A stretch of DNA of 64,000 nt from an uncultured Muribaculaceae bacterium (lineage in GTDB: Bacteria > Bacteroidota > Bacteroidia > Bacteroidales > Muribaculaceae), in assembly GCA_910583525.1 (NCBI GenBank), contig CAJTXL010000010.1, positions 19,370 through 83,369 of the forward strand, read 5' to 3'. The stretch's first letter is position 1. Every line of letters starts with the position of its first letter. This document shows positions 1 through 8,438 of the stretch, one piece after another. The notes under the pieces were generated by a model. It was not told the DNA's origin and ran no database searches. It saw only the letters and a list, made by a program, of their open reading frames with translations. Made by a program: the position numbers and the translations under genes.

Positions 1-1233
1 AACGTTGTCGTTTCGCACAAAGCCCTCATCGAAGCAGAACTTGAACAGCAGAAACGCGAAATCATCTCCAAGCTCGAAAAAGGCCAGGTGCTCGAAGGTA
101 CCGTCAAGAACATCACTTCTTACGGTGTGTTCATCGACCTCGGCGGTGTCGACGGTCTTATCCACATCACCGACCTTTCGTGGGGCCGCGTAAGCCACCC
201 CAGCGAAGTGGTTGCCCTCGACCAGAAGCTCAACGTGGTTATTCTCGACTTCGACAACGAGAAAAAACGCATCGCCCTCGGCCTCAAGCAGCTCCATCCC
301 CATCCTTGGGACGCTCTCGACCCCGAACTTAAAGTGGGCGACAAAGTCAAAGGCAAAGTTGTGGTCATGGCCGACTACGGCGCATTCCTCGAAGTTGCTC
401 CCGGTGTCGAAGGCCTCATCCACGTGAGCGAAATGTCGTGGAGCCAGCACCTTCGCAGTGCCCAGGAGTTCCTCAAAATCGGCGACGAAATCGAAGCTGT
501 CATCCTTACGCTCGACCGCAACGAACGCAAGATGAGCCTCGGCATCAAACAGCTCAAGAAAGACCCGTGGGAAGACATCGAAGTCAAATATCCCATCGGC
601 AGCCGCCACACAGCCAAAGTGCGCAACTTCACCAACTTCGGCGTATTCGTTGAAATTGAAGAAGGCGTCGACGGTCTCATCCACATCTCCGACCTCTCGT
701 GGACCAAGAAAATCAAACACCCCAGCGAGTTCACACAGGTGGGCGCTGACATCGAAGTCGAAGTGCTCCAGATTGACAAAGACAACCGTCGTCTCAGCCT
801 CGGCCACAAACAGCTCGAAGAAAACCCCTGGGACGTATTCGAAACCGTATTCACTGTCGGCTCGGTACACGAAGGCACCATCGTCGAAATGCTCGAAAAA
901 GGCGCAGTCGTTGCACTCCCCTACGGCGTGGAAGGCTTCGCTACTCCCAAGCACCTGGTCAAAGAAGACGGTTCTCAGGCCAAGGTCGAAGAAAAGCTCA
1001 ACTTCAAGGTTATAGAGTTCAACAAGGACAGCAAACGCATCATCCTTTCGCACAGCCGCATATTCGAAGACGAAGCCCGTGCCGACAAGCAGCCGGCCGA
1101 ACGCAAAGCCAAACGTGCCGCAGCGCCCAAGAAACAGGAAGAAGCACCTGCAGCCACCACGACTCCGCTCGAGAAAACCACTCTCGGCGACCTCGAAGCT
1201 CTTGCAGCGCTCAAAGAGAAGCTCTCGAAGTAA
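1..1233 (+). CDS. rpsA: 30S ribosomal protein S1 (3' part)
   Basis: The frame is open from base 1, so this is the C-terminal 410 residues of a protein whose start lies left of the window. Four S1 (OB-fold) RNA-binding repeats are visible, beginning near fragment residues 28, 113, 200 and 287; the first three carry the typical VDGLIHISDLSW-type motif and the last is more diverged (YGVEGFATPKHL). Full-length S1 has six repeats, so about two are missing upstream. S1 binds mRNA on the small ribosomal subunit and helps initiation. The tail is lysine/alanine-rich and ends ALKEKLSK. The GTG at 88 is an internal valine codon, not a start. A strong terminator follows. Confidence 0.95.
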   Translation, partial: NVVVSHKALIEAELEQQKREIISKLEKGQVLEGTVKNITSYGVFIDLGGVDGLIHITDLSWGRVSHPSEVVALDQKLNVVILDFDNEKKRIALGLKQLHPHPWDALDPELKVGDKVKGKVVVMADYGAFLEVAPGVEGLIHVSEMSWSQHLRSAQEFLKIGDEIEAVILTLDRNERKMSLGIKQLKKDPWEDIEVKYPIGSRHTAKVRNFTNFGVFVEIEEGVDGLIHISDLSWTKKIKHPSEFTQVGADIEVEVLQIDKDNRRLSLGHKQLEENPWDVFETVFTVGSVHEGTIVEMLEKGAVVALPYGVEGFATPKHLVKEDGSQAKVEEKLNFKVIEFNKDSKRIILSHSRIFEDEARADKQPAERKAKRAAAPKKQEEAPAATTTPLEKTTLGDLEALAALKEKLSK

Positions 1234-1276
1234 GACCCTTGGATACGTGCATTCAGCACGTTTCGACATGATACAG

Positions 1277-1313
1277 AACGTCCGCACGGTTCGCCGTCGC
1301 GGACGTTTTTTTC
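1277..1313 (+). terminator. Intrinsic terminator of rpsA
   Basis: AACGTCCGC and GCGGACGTT form a nine-pair stem around a 13-base loop, followed by a T-run, 44 bases after the rpsA stop. Confidence 0.85.
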
Positions 1314-1330
1314 ATCGGAGCCAAAAGCGT

Positions 1331-1340
1331 GGGGGGGGGG
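1331..1340. repeat. G10 homopolymer
   Basis: Ten consecutive G in the spacer between rpsA and the TPM gene, at the edge of an R1 repeat copy. Such runs are prone to slippage. No coding or promoter role is visible here. Confidence 0.6.
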
Positions 1341-1343
1341 ATT

Positions 1344-1515
1344 ATCGCACTACGCTGTAGCGCCTTAGGATGTATAAATGATTGTTACCCGGGCTGTGCG
1401 CACCCTATGGGGCGCTCGCCCGGGCCTAATGCTGTTTACGCCACTCTGTGGCGGTTTGCCCCGAATGGGGCATAGTGATTATGCTTGCACCGAGATTTCA
1501 GGCTTAACCGATATT
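1344..1515. repeat. Interspersed multi-hairpin repeat R1, copy A
   Basis: A chain of short hairpins: CTACGCTGTAG, CCCGGGC...GCCCGGG, GCCACTCTGTGGC and TGCCCC...GGGGCA, then a less palindromic tail containing TGCACCG and AACCGATA. The same chain recurs at 32845-33041, 37306-37440 and 49490-49575. It looks like a REP-like dispersed element. It lies next to the 3' end of the TPM gene. Confidence 0.75.
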
Positions 1516-1520
1516 GTCGG

Positions 1521-2780
1521 TTACCAGCCGCCGGAGGCTCCGCCGCCACCTGTATGGCCTCCACCGAATCCGCCACCAAAGCCGCCACCGCCGAAACCAC
1601 CGCCGCCACGGCCTCCGCTTATTATTACGGGCGGCGCGACGACCATGGGTATGTCGAAGGGTTCGTATGTCATGTGACCGCAGTGCATGCATCGGTATTC
1701 GTGCAGGCCTTCGCCTTTGCTTGCCGTTGTGGGCTTGCGCAGTATGCGGCTGCGTTCGAGCTTGGCGGCATGTGCATGGCAGAAGGAGCATTCGCGATAG
1801 CCGGATGAGCTGTTGACATATTGCTCGATGTCTGTTTCGCCGCACTTGGGGCACAGCCACACGTCGTAGTCGACCGAGCCTATGCGTTCTTCGAGGTCCT
1901 GTGCCGGGTTGAGGTATTCGTTGTCGTGCACTTCATCGACTTTTTTCATGGCGGTGCCACAACGGGGACATTTGTGCGGAGCGTTACGCAGACGATAAAG
2001 CACGAGCAAGAGGGGGACTGAGGCCACAAGGGGCATGCCCAGACCGAGGAAGGTGAGCGCCAGATATATGGGTTTAAGTTTGTTCAAAGCCACGTAACGG
2101 CTGTGACGGCCGTAACGGCGAACGGATATGAGCTGCACTACAAGGATGGCGAGCATCAGGAGCGCCATTGCTGCAGCTATATAGAAGTAGATTGTAAAGG
2201 CGTCGGTACCGCCGCCGTCGCCACGCGTGCCCCTGAAATCGGCGTCGGCCTGCCCCGAGCGTATTTCGGCGGCGACATCGGGGTCGGTAAGGATTTGCTC
2301 GACGGCCTGTGATGCGGCAACGAGCCCGTCGCCGTAGCGCCCCTGCTTGAACATTGGGAACATTTTGTGCTTTAGGATTTCGGCACATACGATGTCGGGG
2401 AGCACTCCTTCGAGACCGTAGCCGGGTCTTATTGCGGCACGGCGCAGGTCTTTGGCGACCAAAATGAGGAGTCCGTTGTCGAGGTCGCTTTTGCCGAGTC
2501 CCCATTTTTCGAACAGCTCAGTGGCGAAAGTGTCGATATCGCCCCCGTCGATGTCACCGACTATTACCACGGCAGGCTCGGCTGTGGTCGTACGGCGGAT
2601 TGAGCGCATTGCGGCGTTGATTTGTTCGACGGCAGCGGCGTCGAGAAGCCCGTCGGGGTCGCTGACATATGCGGCGGTGTCGGCCAGGTGGACGTTGGGA
2701 ACTTGCTCTACGGTATAGGTTGCCGCCTGCACGGCGAGGCAGAACAGAGCTGAAAATATATATGCGAGTATTCTTTTCAT
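1521..2780 (-). CDS. TPM-domain membrane protein with zinc-ribbon-like tail
   Basis: 419 residues starting MKRILAYIFSALFCLAVQA, a signal peptide; the frame is open for another 144 codons upstream but that part is the antisense of dgt, so the ATG at 2780 is chosen. A TPM (YgcG-type) domain covers about residues 20-165. Two membrane segments follow (near 200-225 and 245-270), then paired CxxC-type knuckles (CPRCG, CPKCG, CSFCH, CMHCGH) and a glycine-rich C-terminus ending in SGGW. TPM proteins are envelope proteins of poorly defined role, some linked to photosystem or membrane maintenance. The start lies 5 bases after the dgt stop, so the two are probably co-transcribed. Confidence 0.8.
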   Translation of the reverse strand: MKRILAYIFSALFCLAVQAATYTVEQVPNVHLADTAAYVSDPDGLLDAAAVEQINAAMRSIRRTTTAEPAVVIVGDIDGGDIDTFATELFEKWGLGKSDLDNGLLILVAKDLRRAAIRPGYGLEGVLPDIVCAEILKHKMFPMFKQGRYGDGLVAASQAVEQILTDPDVAAEIRSGQADADFRGTRGDGGGTDAFTIYFYIAAAMALLMLAILVVQLISVRRYGRHSRYVALNKLKPIYLALTFLGLGMPLVASVPLLLVLYRLRNAPHKCPRCGTAMKKVDEVHDNEYLNPAQDLEERIGSVDYDVWLCPKCGETDIEQYVNSSSGYRECSFCHAHAAKLERSRILRKPTTASKGEGLHEYRCMHCGHMTYEPFDIPMVVAPPVIISGGRGGGGFGGGGFGGGFGGGHTGGGGASGGW

Positions 2781-2785
2781 ATCAT

Positions 2786-4129
2786 TTAAACAGCCGGAAG
2801 GGATAGCCCGTTCAGTTTTCGGTAAAGGTCGAGGGCATATACGTCGGTCATTGCGGAGACATGGTCGAGCACGGCCTGTATTTTGCCGAATTGGGTTGAT
2901 GCGGCAACGTCGTACTGCTGCGGAAATTTTGAGAGGAGCAGTTTGGAGTAGTTCAGTTCGGGCTCGAGGACGGCTCCGACCAATCGTTCGAGCAGGAAGG
3001 TGATGATGCGGTTGCCGGCGAGTTCGATGTCGACGACTTCGGACGATTTGTAGATTTTGGCGAAGGATAGACGGCTGCAGCGTTCGTATCCGTCGCGTTC
3101 GAGCTGCCGGATGTGCTTGAGCAGAGAGCCTTCGAAAGTGCCGGACAGGATTTCGTCTTCGTTTTCGATGAAGGCGGCAGCGCATTGTTCGACGAGCGCT
3201 CCCACGACGCACGAGCGCAGGTATGCGACTTTTTCGTTAGGGTCGTCGACGGCTGCCATCACTTTCTCCATATGGCTTCGGCGTTCGGGCGTGAAGAAGG
3301 ACAGGAAGGCATCGAGCACCTCGGCCGTCGAGAGGATTTTGAGCTTATGTGCGTCTTCGATGTCCATTACTTCGTAGCATATGTCGTCGGCGGCCTCGAC
3401 TATATATACCAAGGGATGCCGGGCATAGCGCAACGGTTCTCCGTCGGGAGATAGGCGCAGCATGCCAAGTTCTTCGGCGACGAGCGCAAAATCGTTTTTC
3501 TCGGTGGTGAAGAAGCCGAATTTACCTTTTGTCGAGAGGGTGGACTCGAAAGGATATTTGACTATTGCGGCCAGGGTGGAGTATGTCATTGCAAAGCCGC
3601 CTTTGCGCCTACCGTTGAACTGGTGAGTGAGCAAGCGGAAAGCATTTGCATTGCCTTCGAAGTGTGTGAGGTCGCACCACTGCCCCAGTGTGAACATGGG
3701 TTTGAGCTTGAGGCCTTCGCCTTCGCTGAAAAAAGTGCCGATGGCGCGCTCTCCCGAATGTCCGAAAGGTGGATTTCCGAGGTCGTGAGCCAGGCATGCG
3801 GCGGCGACGATGTCGCCGAGGTGGTCGAAGTGCTCTACCGCCCCACCGGCATATTTCTGTCTGAGAGCCACTGCAATGTTGTCGGCCATGGATTTTCCGA
3901 CGCAGGCGACTTCCATGGAGTGTGTGAGGCGATTATGCACGAATATGCTTCCGGGGAGCGGAAAGACTTGTGTCTTGTTCTGCAAGCGCCTGAATGGCGA
4001 GGAGAAAACAAGGCGGTCGTAGTCGCGCCTGAAGTCGGTACGCGTCAGGTTTTTCTTGGGGTCGTGGTAGTTTTCGAGACCGAATCGCTTGTCGTTGACA
4101 AGCCTGGCCCAGTTCATCTTGTTCTGCAT
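2786..4129 (-). CDS. dgt: dGTP triphosphohydrolase (dGTPase)
   Basis: 447 residues. It hydrolyses dGTP (or other dNTPs) to the nucleoside and triphosphate, in the cytoplasm. The family N-terminus FRRLQNKTQVFPL lies at 46-58, the HD-domain metal ligands at H70 (RLTHSMEV) and H115-D116 (AHDLGNPPFGHSGE). Length fits the family. A near-consensus promoter lies 20-50 bases upstream, so the gene is independently transcribed, with the TPM gene immediately downstream. dNTP triphosphohydrolases can limit phage replication, but nothing nearby suggests a dedicated defence role. Confidence 0.93.
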   Translation of the reverse strand: MQNKMNWARLVNDKRFGLENYHDPKKNLTRTDFRRDYDRLVFSSPFRRLQNKTQVFPLPGSIFVHNRLTHSMEVACVGKSMADNIAVALRQKYAGGAVEHFDHLGDIVAAACLAHDLGNPPFGHSGERAIGTFFSEGEGLKLKPMFTLGQWCDLTHFEGNANAFRLLTHQFNGRRKGGFAMTYSTLAAIVKYPFESTLSTKGKFGFFTTEKNDFALVAEELGMLRLSPDGEPLRYARHPLVYIVEAADDICYEVMDIEDAHKLKILSTAEVLDAFLSFFTPERRSHMEKVMAAVDDPNEKVAYLRSCVVGALVEQCAAAFIENEDEILSGTFEGSLLKHIRQLERDGYERCSRLSFAKIYKSSEVVDIELAGNRIITFLLERLVGAVLEPELNYSKLLLSKFPQQYDVAASTQFGKIQAVLDHVSAMTDVYALDLYRKLNGLSLPAV

Positions 4130-4148
4130 CGTTGGGAGATTTGTAGCA

Positions 4149-4179
4149 CAAAGATACGTTTTTTAGGGGCGATAACAAA
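4149..4179 (-). promoter_or_regulatory. Promoter of dgt
   Basis: On the minus strand TTTG, 19 bases, TATCTTTG: both Bacteroidota promoter boxes at standard spacing. The -33 box touches the hairpin at 4178-4228. Confidence 0.7.
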
Positions 4180-4228
4180 AAAAACATGGACGACAGGCGC
4201 CCGGCGCGGTCTGTCGTCCATGTTTTTT
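4178..4228. terminator. Symmetrical terminator-like hairpin upstream of dgt
   Basis: AAAAAACATGGACGACAG pairs with CTGTCGTCCATGTTTTTT around a short GC-rich loop, giving a T-run on either strand. It probably stops read-through from the BtuG-like gene into dgt. Confidence 0.75.
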
Positions 4229-4411
4229 GAGTGTACGCATTGTCGGGCCGGCTCTTGGTCCGGCGGCACGGCGGTGACCTCTACCTTGTTAGACATAAGA
4301 ACAAAAGGTTTTTATTTTTTTGACAGGAGTACAGGAGAACTCTTTTTGACGCTGTAAGGACTTTAAGTTTTTTAAGGTCTTTAAAGTCTGTAAGGTCGCA
4401 AAGGGTGTTTA
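4229..4411. other. Spacer between dgt and the BtuG-like gene
   Basis: The whole dgt/BtuG-like spacer is about 340 bases. Between the two hairpins the sequence is AT-rich with short direct repeats of the form TTTAAGG/TTTAAAG near 4360-4400. No gene is seen. Confidence 0.5.
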
Positions 4412-4448
4412 AAATGGACGCAGGGCGCACCGATGGTGCGCCCTGCGT
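4412..4448 (-). terminator. Terminator of the BtuG-like gene
   Basis: GCAGGGCGCACC and GGTGCGCCCTGC form a perfect 12-pair stem with a 3-base loop, 23 bases after the stop; a weak T-rich stretch follows on the minus strand. Confidence 0.75.
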
Positions 4449-4469
4449 AGCTGCTGTTATGTTTTTTGA

Positions 4470-5642
4470 TTATCGCATCACGAAGGCGATGTGGCCGGGG
4501 ATGTCGCCTGTCTTAACCGACCATCTGAGTTTGCCGTCTTTGTCGAGGCAGTATAGTTTGCCTGAAGAGGTGTAGTTGCGAGCGTCGGTGATGAATATGT
4601 CGCCGTTTGCCGGTTGGATGGCTATGCAGTATGGTGTCTGTATGTCGTTTTTGACGGTCTCTTCTTTTATGAAGCTGCCTTCTTCTGCTTCGGTGACGGT
4701 GTTGATTGTGCCGTAGGTGTAGCTTGCGCTCCAGTCGGCGCCGTATGTCGTGGTGTAATAGTATAGTTTTTCGCCTGCGAGTGCTATGTTTGTGCAGGGG
4801 ATGTCGAATGCCTTGGGAGCGCCGAACTTGTTGGCGCCTTCTTTGGGGAGTTTGTACAGGTTTGCGGCGATGTCGACGTAGTTGCCTTGTGATACTACCC
4901 AAAGGTTGCCTTGTGCGTCGGCACGCAGATGGCGGAGGTTGCATCCGACCTTGATTTCGCCCGCTACTTTGAAGTCGGCGGTGCTGATTACGGTTATCTT
5001 GTCGTCGAAAGCGCCTATACCGTAGTTCTGCGAGTTTGCAACGTAGATGTATCCGTCGGCAATGACCATTTCTTCGGGGCAATAGCCTACGCTAAGGCTG
5101 CCGGTGCTTTTCAATGTGGCAAGGTCGAAACGGACAACCGAGCCGAAATTGCCCTCGCCGCCGACAAAGCTGGTGACATATGCTGAGTTGCCTTCGAAAA
5201 CGATGCTGCGTGGACTTGATACTTCCATCTGTCCGATGCGTATTGCCGAGTCGGCACGCATCACCTCGACTTTGTGGCTACCGTTTATCACTGCGTAAAG
5301 ACGGTCTTTATAGACGGCGATATCGTTTCCGGCATCGCCGAGTTCCATCACCACCGAGGGATTGCGTTCGGGGTATATGTTGCGGATATAGCGCGATTTG
5401 GAGTATTCGAAGTAGTCGATAGTCGATTTGTTTGCGCCCATATTGCCTTCGTTGAGCACATAGAATCCGGCGACGGGGCCTGTTTTGTCGGGTTCAGCGC
5501 CGTCGGGCGTTTCGGCATCATGGTTTTCATCGGCCGGCGGATTGACTTCTTCTTCTTCGGCACCCGGCGTCTCGGGTTCGTCGGAGCAGGCGGTCAAGCC
5601 GGCAAAGAGGAGCAGCATTGCAAAAAGTCTGAAGTATTTCAT
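4470..5642 (-). CDS. BtuG-like surface cobalamin-binding beta-propeller lipoprotein
   Basis: 390 residues. The start at 5642 gives a clean lipoprotein signal (MKYFRLFAMLLLFAGLTAC, Cys19); 20 further upstream codons lie in the terminator region and are rejected. After the Cys comes an acidic linker (SDEPETPGAEEEE), in line with export to the cell surface, then repeated YncE/DUF5074-like propeller blades (for example SPRSIVFEGNSAYVTS, NLRHLRADAQGNLWVVS). BtuG proteins of gut Bacteroides are propellers of this size that capture corrinoids with high affinity and pass them to the porin BtuB. The cobalamin riboswitch in the leader is independent support. No btuB is adjacent, so this is an orphan corrinoid-capture gene. 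Confidence 0.8.
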   Translation of the reverse strand: MKYFRLFAMLLLFAGLTACSDEPETPGAEEEEVNPPADENHDAETPDGAEPDKTGPVAGFYVLNEGNMGANKSTIDYFEYSKSRYIRNIYPERNPSVVMELGDAGNDIAVYKDRLYAVINGSHKVEVMRADSAIRIGQMEVSSPRSIVFEGNSAYVTSFVGGEGNFGSVVRFDLATLKSTGSLSVGYCPEEMVIADGYIYVANSQNYGIGAFDDKITVISTADFKVAGEIKVGCNLRHLRADAQGNLWVVSQGNYVDIAANLYKLPKEGANKFGAPKAFDIPCTNIALAGEKLYYYTTTYGADWSASYTYGTINTVTEAEEGSFIKEETVKNDIQTPYCIAIQPANGDIFITDARNYTSSGKLYCLDKDGKLRWSVKTGDIPGHIAFVMR

Positions 5643-5668
5643 TGTCTGTTGATATGATATGGTTAAAC

Positions 5669-5707
5669 AAAAAATCTCCCGTGTATGCCATCGGGCGCAC
5701 ACGGGAG
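5669..5707 (-). terminator. Riboswitch expression-platform terminator
   Basis: On the minus strand CTCCCGTGT and ACACGGGAG form a stem, followed by ATTTTTTG, between the cobalamin aptamer and the BtuG-like start. This is the expected OFF state when cobalamin is bound. Confidence 0.85.
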
Positions 5708-5784
5708 TATGGTTTATAAGGCTTTATGCAATAAGAGCCCCGACCAGATGCCCATAGTCCCGCAGGCAAGCCGAAAAAGCGTTA

Positions 5785-5936
5785 TGGCAGGTTTTCTGAC
5801 TTGTCCTCAAGGCCACGCCTTCCCGGCTTATTGCCAGTGGCTTTTGTGGCGAAGTTTTGGGAGGCACGACTATGCCTCTTCAGGACTTACAGCAGCGGGT
5901 ACTGTTCCGGTCTTTCACCGGATTCCCTATCCATTA
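5785..5936 (-). promoter_or_regulatory. Cobalamin riboswitch aptamer
   Basis: Read on the minus strand, the hallmarks come in the right order: AGGGAATCCGGTGAAAGACC, ACCCGCTGCTGTAAG, GCCACTGG, GGGAAGGC and the B12 box AGTCAGAAAACCTGCC (about 5786-5803). The aptamer begins within about 10 bases of a promoter and is followed by an intrinsic terminator. It should shut off the BtuG-like lipoprotein gene when cobalamin is plentiful. Confidence 0.95.
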
Positions 5937-5941
5937 CGCTG

Positions 5942-5971
5942 CAAAGTTAATAATTATTCTTGACGGGCAAA
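5942..5971 (-). promoter_or_regulatory. Promoter of the riboswitch transcript
   Basis: Minus strand TTTG, 18 bases, TAACTTTG; transcription would begin almost at the first aptamer base. Confidence 0.7.
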
Positions 5972-5993
5972 AATTGAAGTGGTTTAAACTTCA

Positions 5994-7313
5994 TTATTTT
6001 TCGCGCATGAATACGTTAATTGGGGTTCCGGTGAATGTCCAATGCTCGCGGATTTTGTTCTCGAGGTAGCGGCGGTAGGGTTCTTTTACCCATTGAGGCA
6101 GGTTGCAGAAGAATATGAATGTTGGCACCTGAGAGCCTTTGAGCATGGTTATATATTTTATTTTGACGAACTTGCCTTTGTTACTTGGTGGGGGATATGC
6201 GGCAATGTCTTCTTGCAGGACTGTGTTGAGCTGAGATGTGGGGACGGTCCGCTTGCGGTTTTGGTACACTTCGACGGCAGTTTCAAGCACTTTGAATATT
6301 CGCTGCTTTGTGATAGCGGATGTGAATATTATGGGGAAGTCGGTAAACGGGGCGAAGCGTGCGCGGATTGCTTCTTCGTAGTGTTTGATGGCTTTTGTGG
6401 ATTTGTCTTCAACGAGGTCCCATTTGTTCACTACGACAACGAGTCCTTTCTTGTTTCGCTGTATGAGGGAGAAGATGTTGACGTCCTGAGCCTCTATGCC
6501 TCGAGTGCCGTCGAGCATTAGTATGCAGACGTCGGATGCTTCGATGGCGCGGATTGAGCGAATGACGGAATAATATTCGATGTCTTCGTTTACTTTGTTC
6601 TTCTTGCGTATGCCGGCGGTGTCGACGAGATAGAAGTCGAAACCGAACTTGGAGTAACGGGTGTATATGGAGTCGCGTGTGGTTCCGGCGATTTCGGTGA
6701 CAATGTGCCTGTCGGTGCCGATAAAGGCGTTTATGATTGATGATTTGCCAGCATTGGGGCGTCCGACGATTGCGAAACGGGGGATTTCGTCGAGCGCGGC
6801 TTCTTCTTCATCGTCTTTCTCGGGCAGCTTTGCCACGACATCGTCGAGGAGGTCGCCGGTTCCGTAGCCGTTGATTGCCGACACGGGATATGGGTCGCCG
6901 AGGCCGAGGGAGTAGAACTCGGGGACGTTGTAGACCCATTCGTTGGAATCGACTTTGTTTGCGATAAGGATGACGGGCTTGCGCGACTTGCGCAATATTT
7001 CGGCAACATGGTCGTCGAGGTCTGTTACGCCGTTCATTGCGTCGACCACGAAGAGTATTTCGTCGGCCTGCTCGATTGCGAGCTCTACCTGTTTGTTTAT
7101 TTCGGATTCGAATATGTCGTCGGAGTTTACGACCCATCCGCCCGTGTCTACGATTGAGAATTCTTTTCCGTTCCAATCGACTTTTCCGTACTGACGGTCG
7201 CGTGTTGTTCCGGCGGTGGGGTCGGTAATTGCAGTGCGCGACTGTGTGAGGCGGTTGAAGAGGGTCGATTTACCCACGTTGGGGCGTCCTACTATTGCTA
7301 CGAGTTGTCCCAT
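5994..7313 (-). CDS. der: Ribosome biogenesis GTPase Der
   Basis: 439 residues. Two tandem GTPase domains: first P-loop GRPNVGKS near residue 8, with DTGGW and NKVD; second P-loop GRPNAGKSS near 185, with DTAGI and NKWD; then the C-terminal KH-like domain. Der acts in 50S subunit maturation. A longer reading from 7343 would start inside the promoter -7 box (7341-7348), so the ATG at 7313 ([12 protein letters not shown]) is chosen. Confidence 0.95.
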   Translation of the reverse strand: MGQLVAIVGRPNVGKSTLFNRLTQSRTAITDPTAGTTRDRQYGKVDWNGKEFSIVDTGGWVVNSDDIFESEINKQVELAIEQADEILFVVDAMNGVTDLDDHVAEILRKSRKPVILIANKVDSNEWVYNVPEFYSLGLGDPYPVSAINGYGTGDLLDDVVAKLPEKDDEEEAALDEIPRFAIVGRPNAGKSSIINAFIGTDRHIVTEIAGTTRDSIYTRYSKFGFDFYLVDTAGIRKKNKVNEDIEYYSVIRSIRAIEASDVCILMLDGTRGIEAQDVNIFSLIQRNKKGLVVVVNKWDLVEDKSTKAIKHYEEAIRARFAPFTDFPIIFTSAITKQRIFKVLETAVEVYQNRKRTVPTSQLNTVLQEDIAAYPPPSNKGKFVKIKYITMLKGSQVPTFIFFCNLPQWVKEPYRRYLENKIREHWTFTGTPINVFMREK

Positions 7314-7340
7314 AGTGTCTTTTTTTCTGTTATGTTTTTG

Positions 7341-7348
7341 CAAATATA
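7341..7348 (-). promoter_or_regulatory. Promoter -7 box of der
   Basis: Minus strand TATATTTG, 28 bases before the chosen ATG; it rules out the upstream ATG at 7343. Confidence 0.6.
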
Positions 7349-7351
7349 CGC

Positions 7352-7397
7352 AAAAAAGGCCGAAGGTCGAAATTCGATGCTCTCCGGCTTTTTTTCG
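7352..7397. terminator. Bidirectional hairpin between era and der
   Basis: On the minus strand GCCGGAG and CTTCGGC pair, flanked by an A-run and a T-run, directly after the era stop. Era and der are therefore probably separate units. Confidence 0.65.
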
Positions 7398-7406
7398 TGG
7401 GTGGGC

Positions 7407-8357
7407 TTATTCGATGTACCCGAATTGGCGGAGCTTGTTTTCGCGGTTTCTCCAGTTCGGCTCTACTTTGACGAACATTTCGAGGTATACCCGTTTCCCG
7501 AAGAATGTCTCGATGTCTTTTCGAGCTTCGATGCCGACGCGTTTGAGCATTGCGCCCTGACGCCCGATGATGATGCCTTTCTGGCTGTCGCGCTCGACGT
7601 ATATGACGGCCATTATGTGTATGGCGTTGTCTTTTTCTTCGAATTTCTCGACGATTACTTCGGTGGAGTACGGGACTTCTTTGTCGTAGTTGAGGAGTAT
7701 TTTCTCGCGGATTATTTCGGTGACGAAGAAGCGCGCAGGCTTGTCGGTGAGTGCGTCTTTGCCGAAATAGGGTTCTCCGGCCGGGAGCAGCTCGACAATG
7801 CGTGCCATGAGGTTTGTGACGTTGAAGTGCTCTTTTGCGGATGTGGGGAAGACTTCGGCGTTTGGGAGCAGGGTACGCCATCGATCGACGATTGCCTCGA
7901 GTTCGCCGTTGCCTTTGAGGAGGTCGATTTTGTTGATGACGAGCAGGACGGGTATTTTCTCTTTTGCGACTTTCTGAAGGAAGTCGGCATTTTTCGTTGG
8001 GTCTTCGACGACGTCGGTGACGTAGAGAAGGATGTCGGCGTCGGTGAGTGCGCCTTCGCTGAAAGCGAGCATTCCTTCCTGCATTTTGTATTTGGGCTTT
8101 AGCACGCCGGGGGTGTCGGAGAATACTATCTGGTATTCGGGTGTGTTGACAATGCCCATAATGCGGTGACGGGTGGTCTGGGCTTTTTGTGTTATTATGC
8201 TGACGCGCTCGCCCACAAGGTCGTTCATGAGTGTGGACTTGCCCACGTTGGGGTTGCCGACGATGTTCACGAAGCCGGATTTATGCAGTGGTGCCATTGG
8301 CAGGTCTTTTTCGTCGGCAGGGGTGAGGCGGCCGTCGCCTTTTGTGTTTTCTTCCAT
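7407..8357 (-). CDS. era: GTPase Era
   Basis: 316 residues. GTPase domain with P-loop GNPNVGKST, DTPGV and NKID, then a KH domain (IIIGRQGAMLKRVGIEARKD) that binds 16S rRNA. Era assists 30S assembly. The start at 8357 (MEENTKGDG) gives an extra N-terminal tail of about 20 residues before the usual HKSGFVNIVG; the ATG matching residue 21 (MAPLHKSG) is an alternative. The frame upstream to 8396 is excluded by the promoter at 8382-8389. Confidence 0.94.
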   Translation of the reverse strand: MEENTKGDGRLTPADEKDLPMAPLHKSGFVNIVGNPNVGKSTLMNDLVGERVSIITQKAQTTRHRIMGIVNTPEYQIVFSDTPGVLKPKYKMQEGMLAFSEGALTDADILLYVTDVVEDPTKNADFLQKVAKEKIPVLLVINKIDLLKGNGELEAIVDRWRTLLPNAEVFPTSAKEHFNVTNLMARIVELLPAGEPYFGKDALTDKPARFFVTEIIREKILLNYDKEVPYSTEVIVEKFEEKDNAIHIMAVIYVERDSQKGIIIGRQGAMLKRVGIEARKDIETFFGKRVYLEMFVKVEPNWRNRENKLRQFGYIE

Positions 8358-8379
8358 GTGAGTTATGTTTTCCTTATAT

Positions 8380-8410
8380 AACAAAGATAGCACCATTAAA
8401 GTGCTATCTT
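8380..8410 (-). terminator. Terminator of fabH overlapping the era promoter
   Basis: AAGATAGCAC and GTGCTATCTT form a ten-pair stem with a 7-base loop. One arm contains the era -7 box (minus strand TATCTTTG, 8382-8389), so one short sequence seems to end fabH and start era. Confidence 0.65.
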
Positions 8411-8438
8411 CGTTATTATAATGTGTGCGGCGTGCGGA

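Noticed and set aside
88..1233. rpsA as a complete gene starting at GTG 88
   Set aside because: The frame is open from base 1 and residues before 88 continue the S1 sequence; S1 is longer than 381 residues.
2781..3212. 144-residue N-terminal extension of the TPM protein
   Set aside because: Arginine-rich translation antisense to dgt; a perfect signal peptide begins at 2780.
7314..7343. Der start at 7343
   Set aside because: That ATG lies within the promoter -7 box; the conserved start [12 protein letters not shown] follows at 7313.
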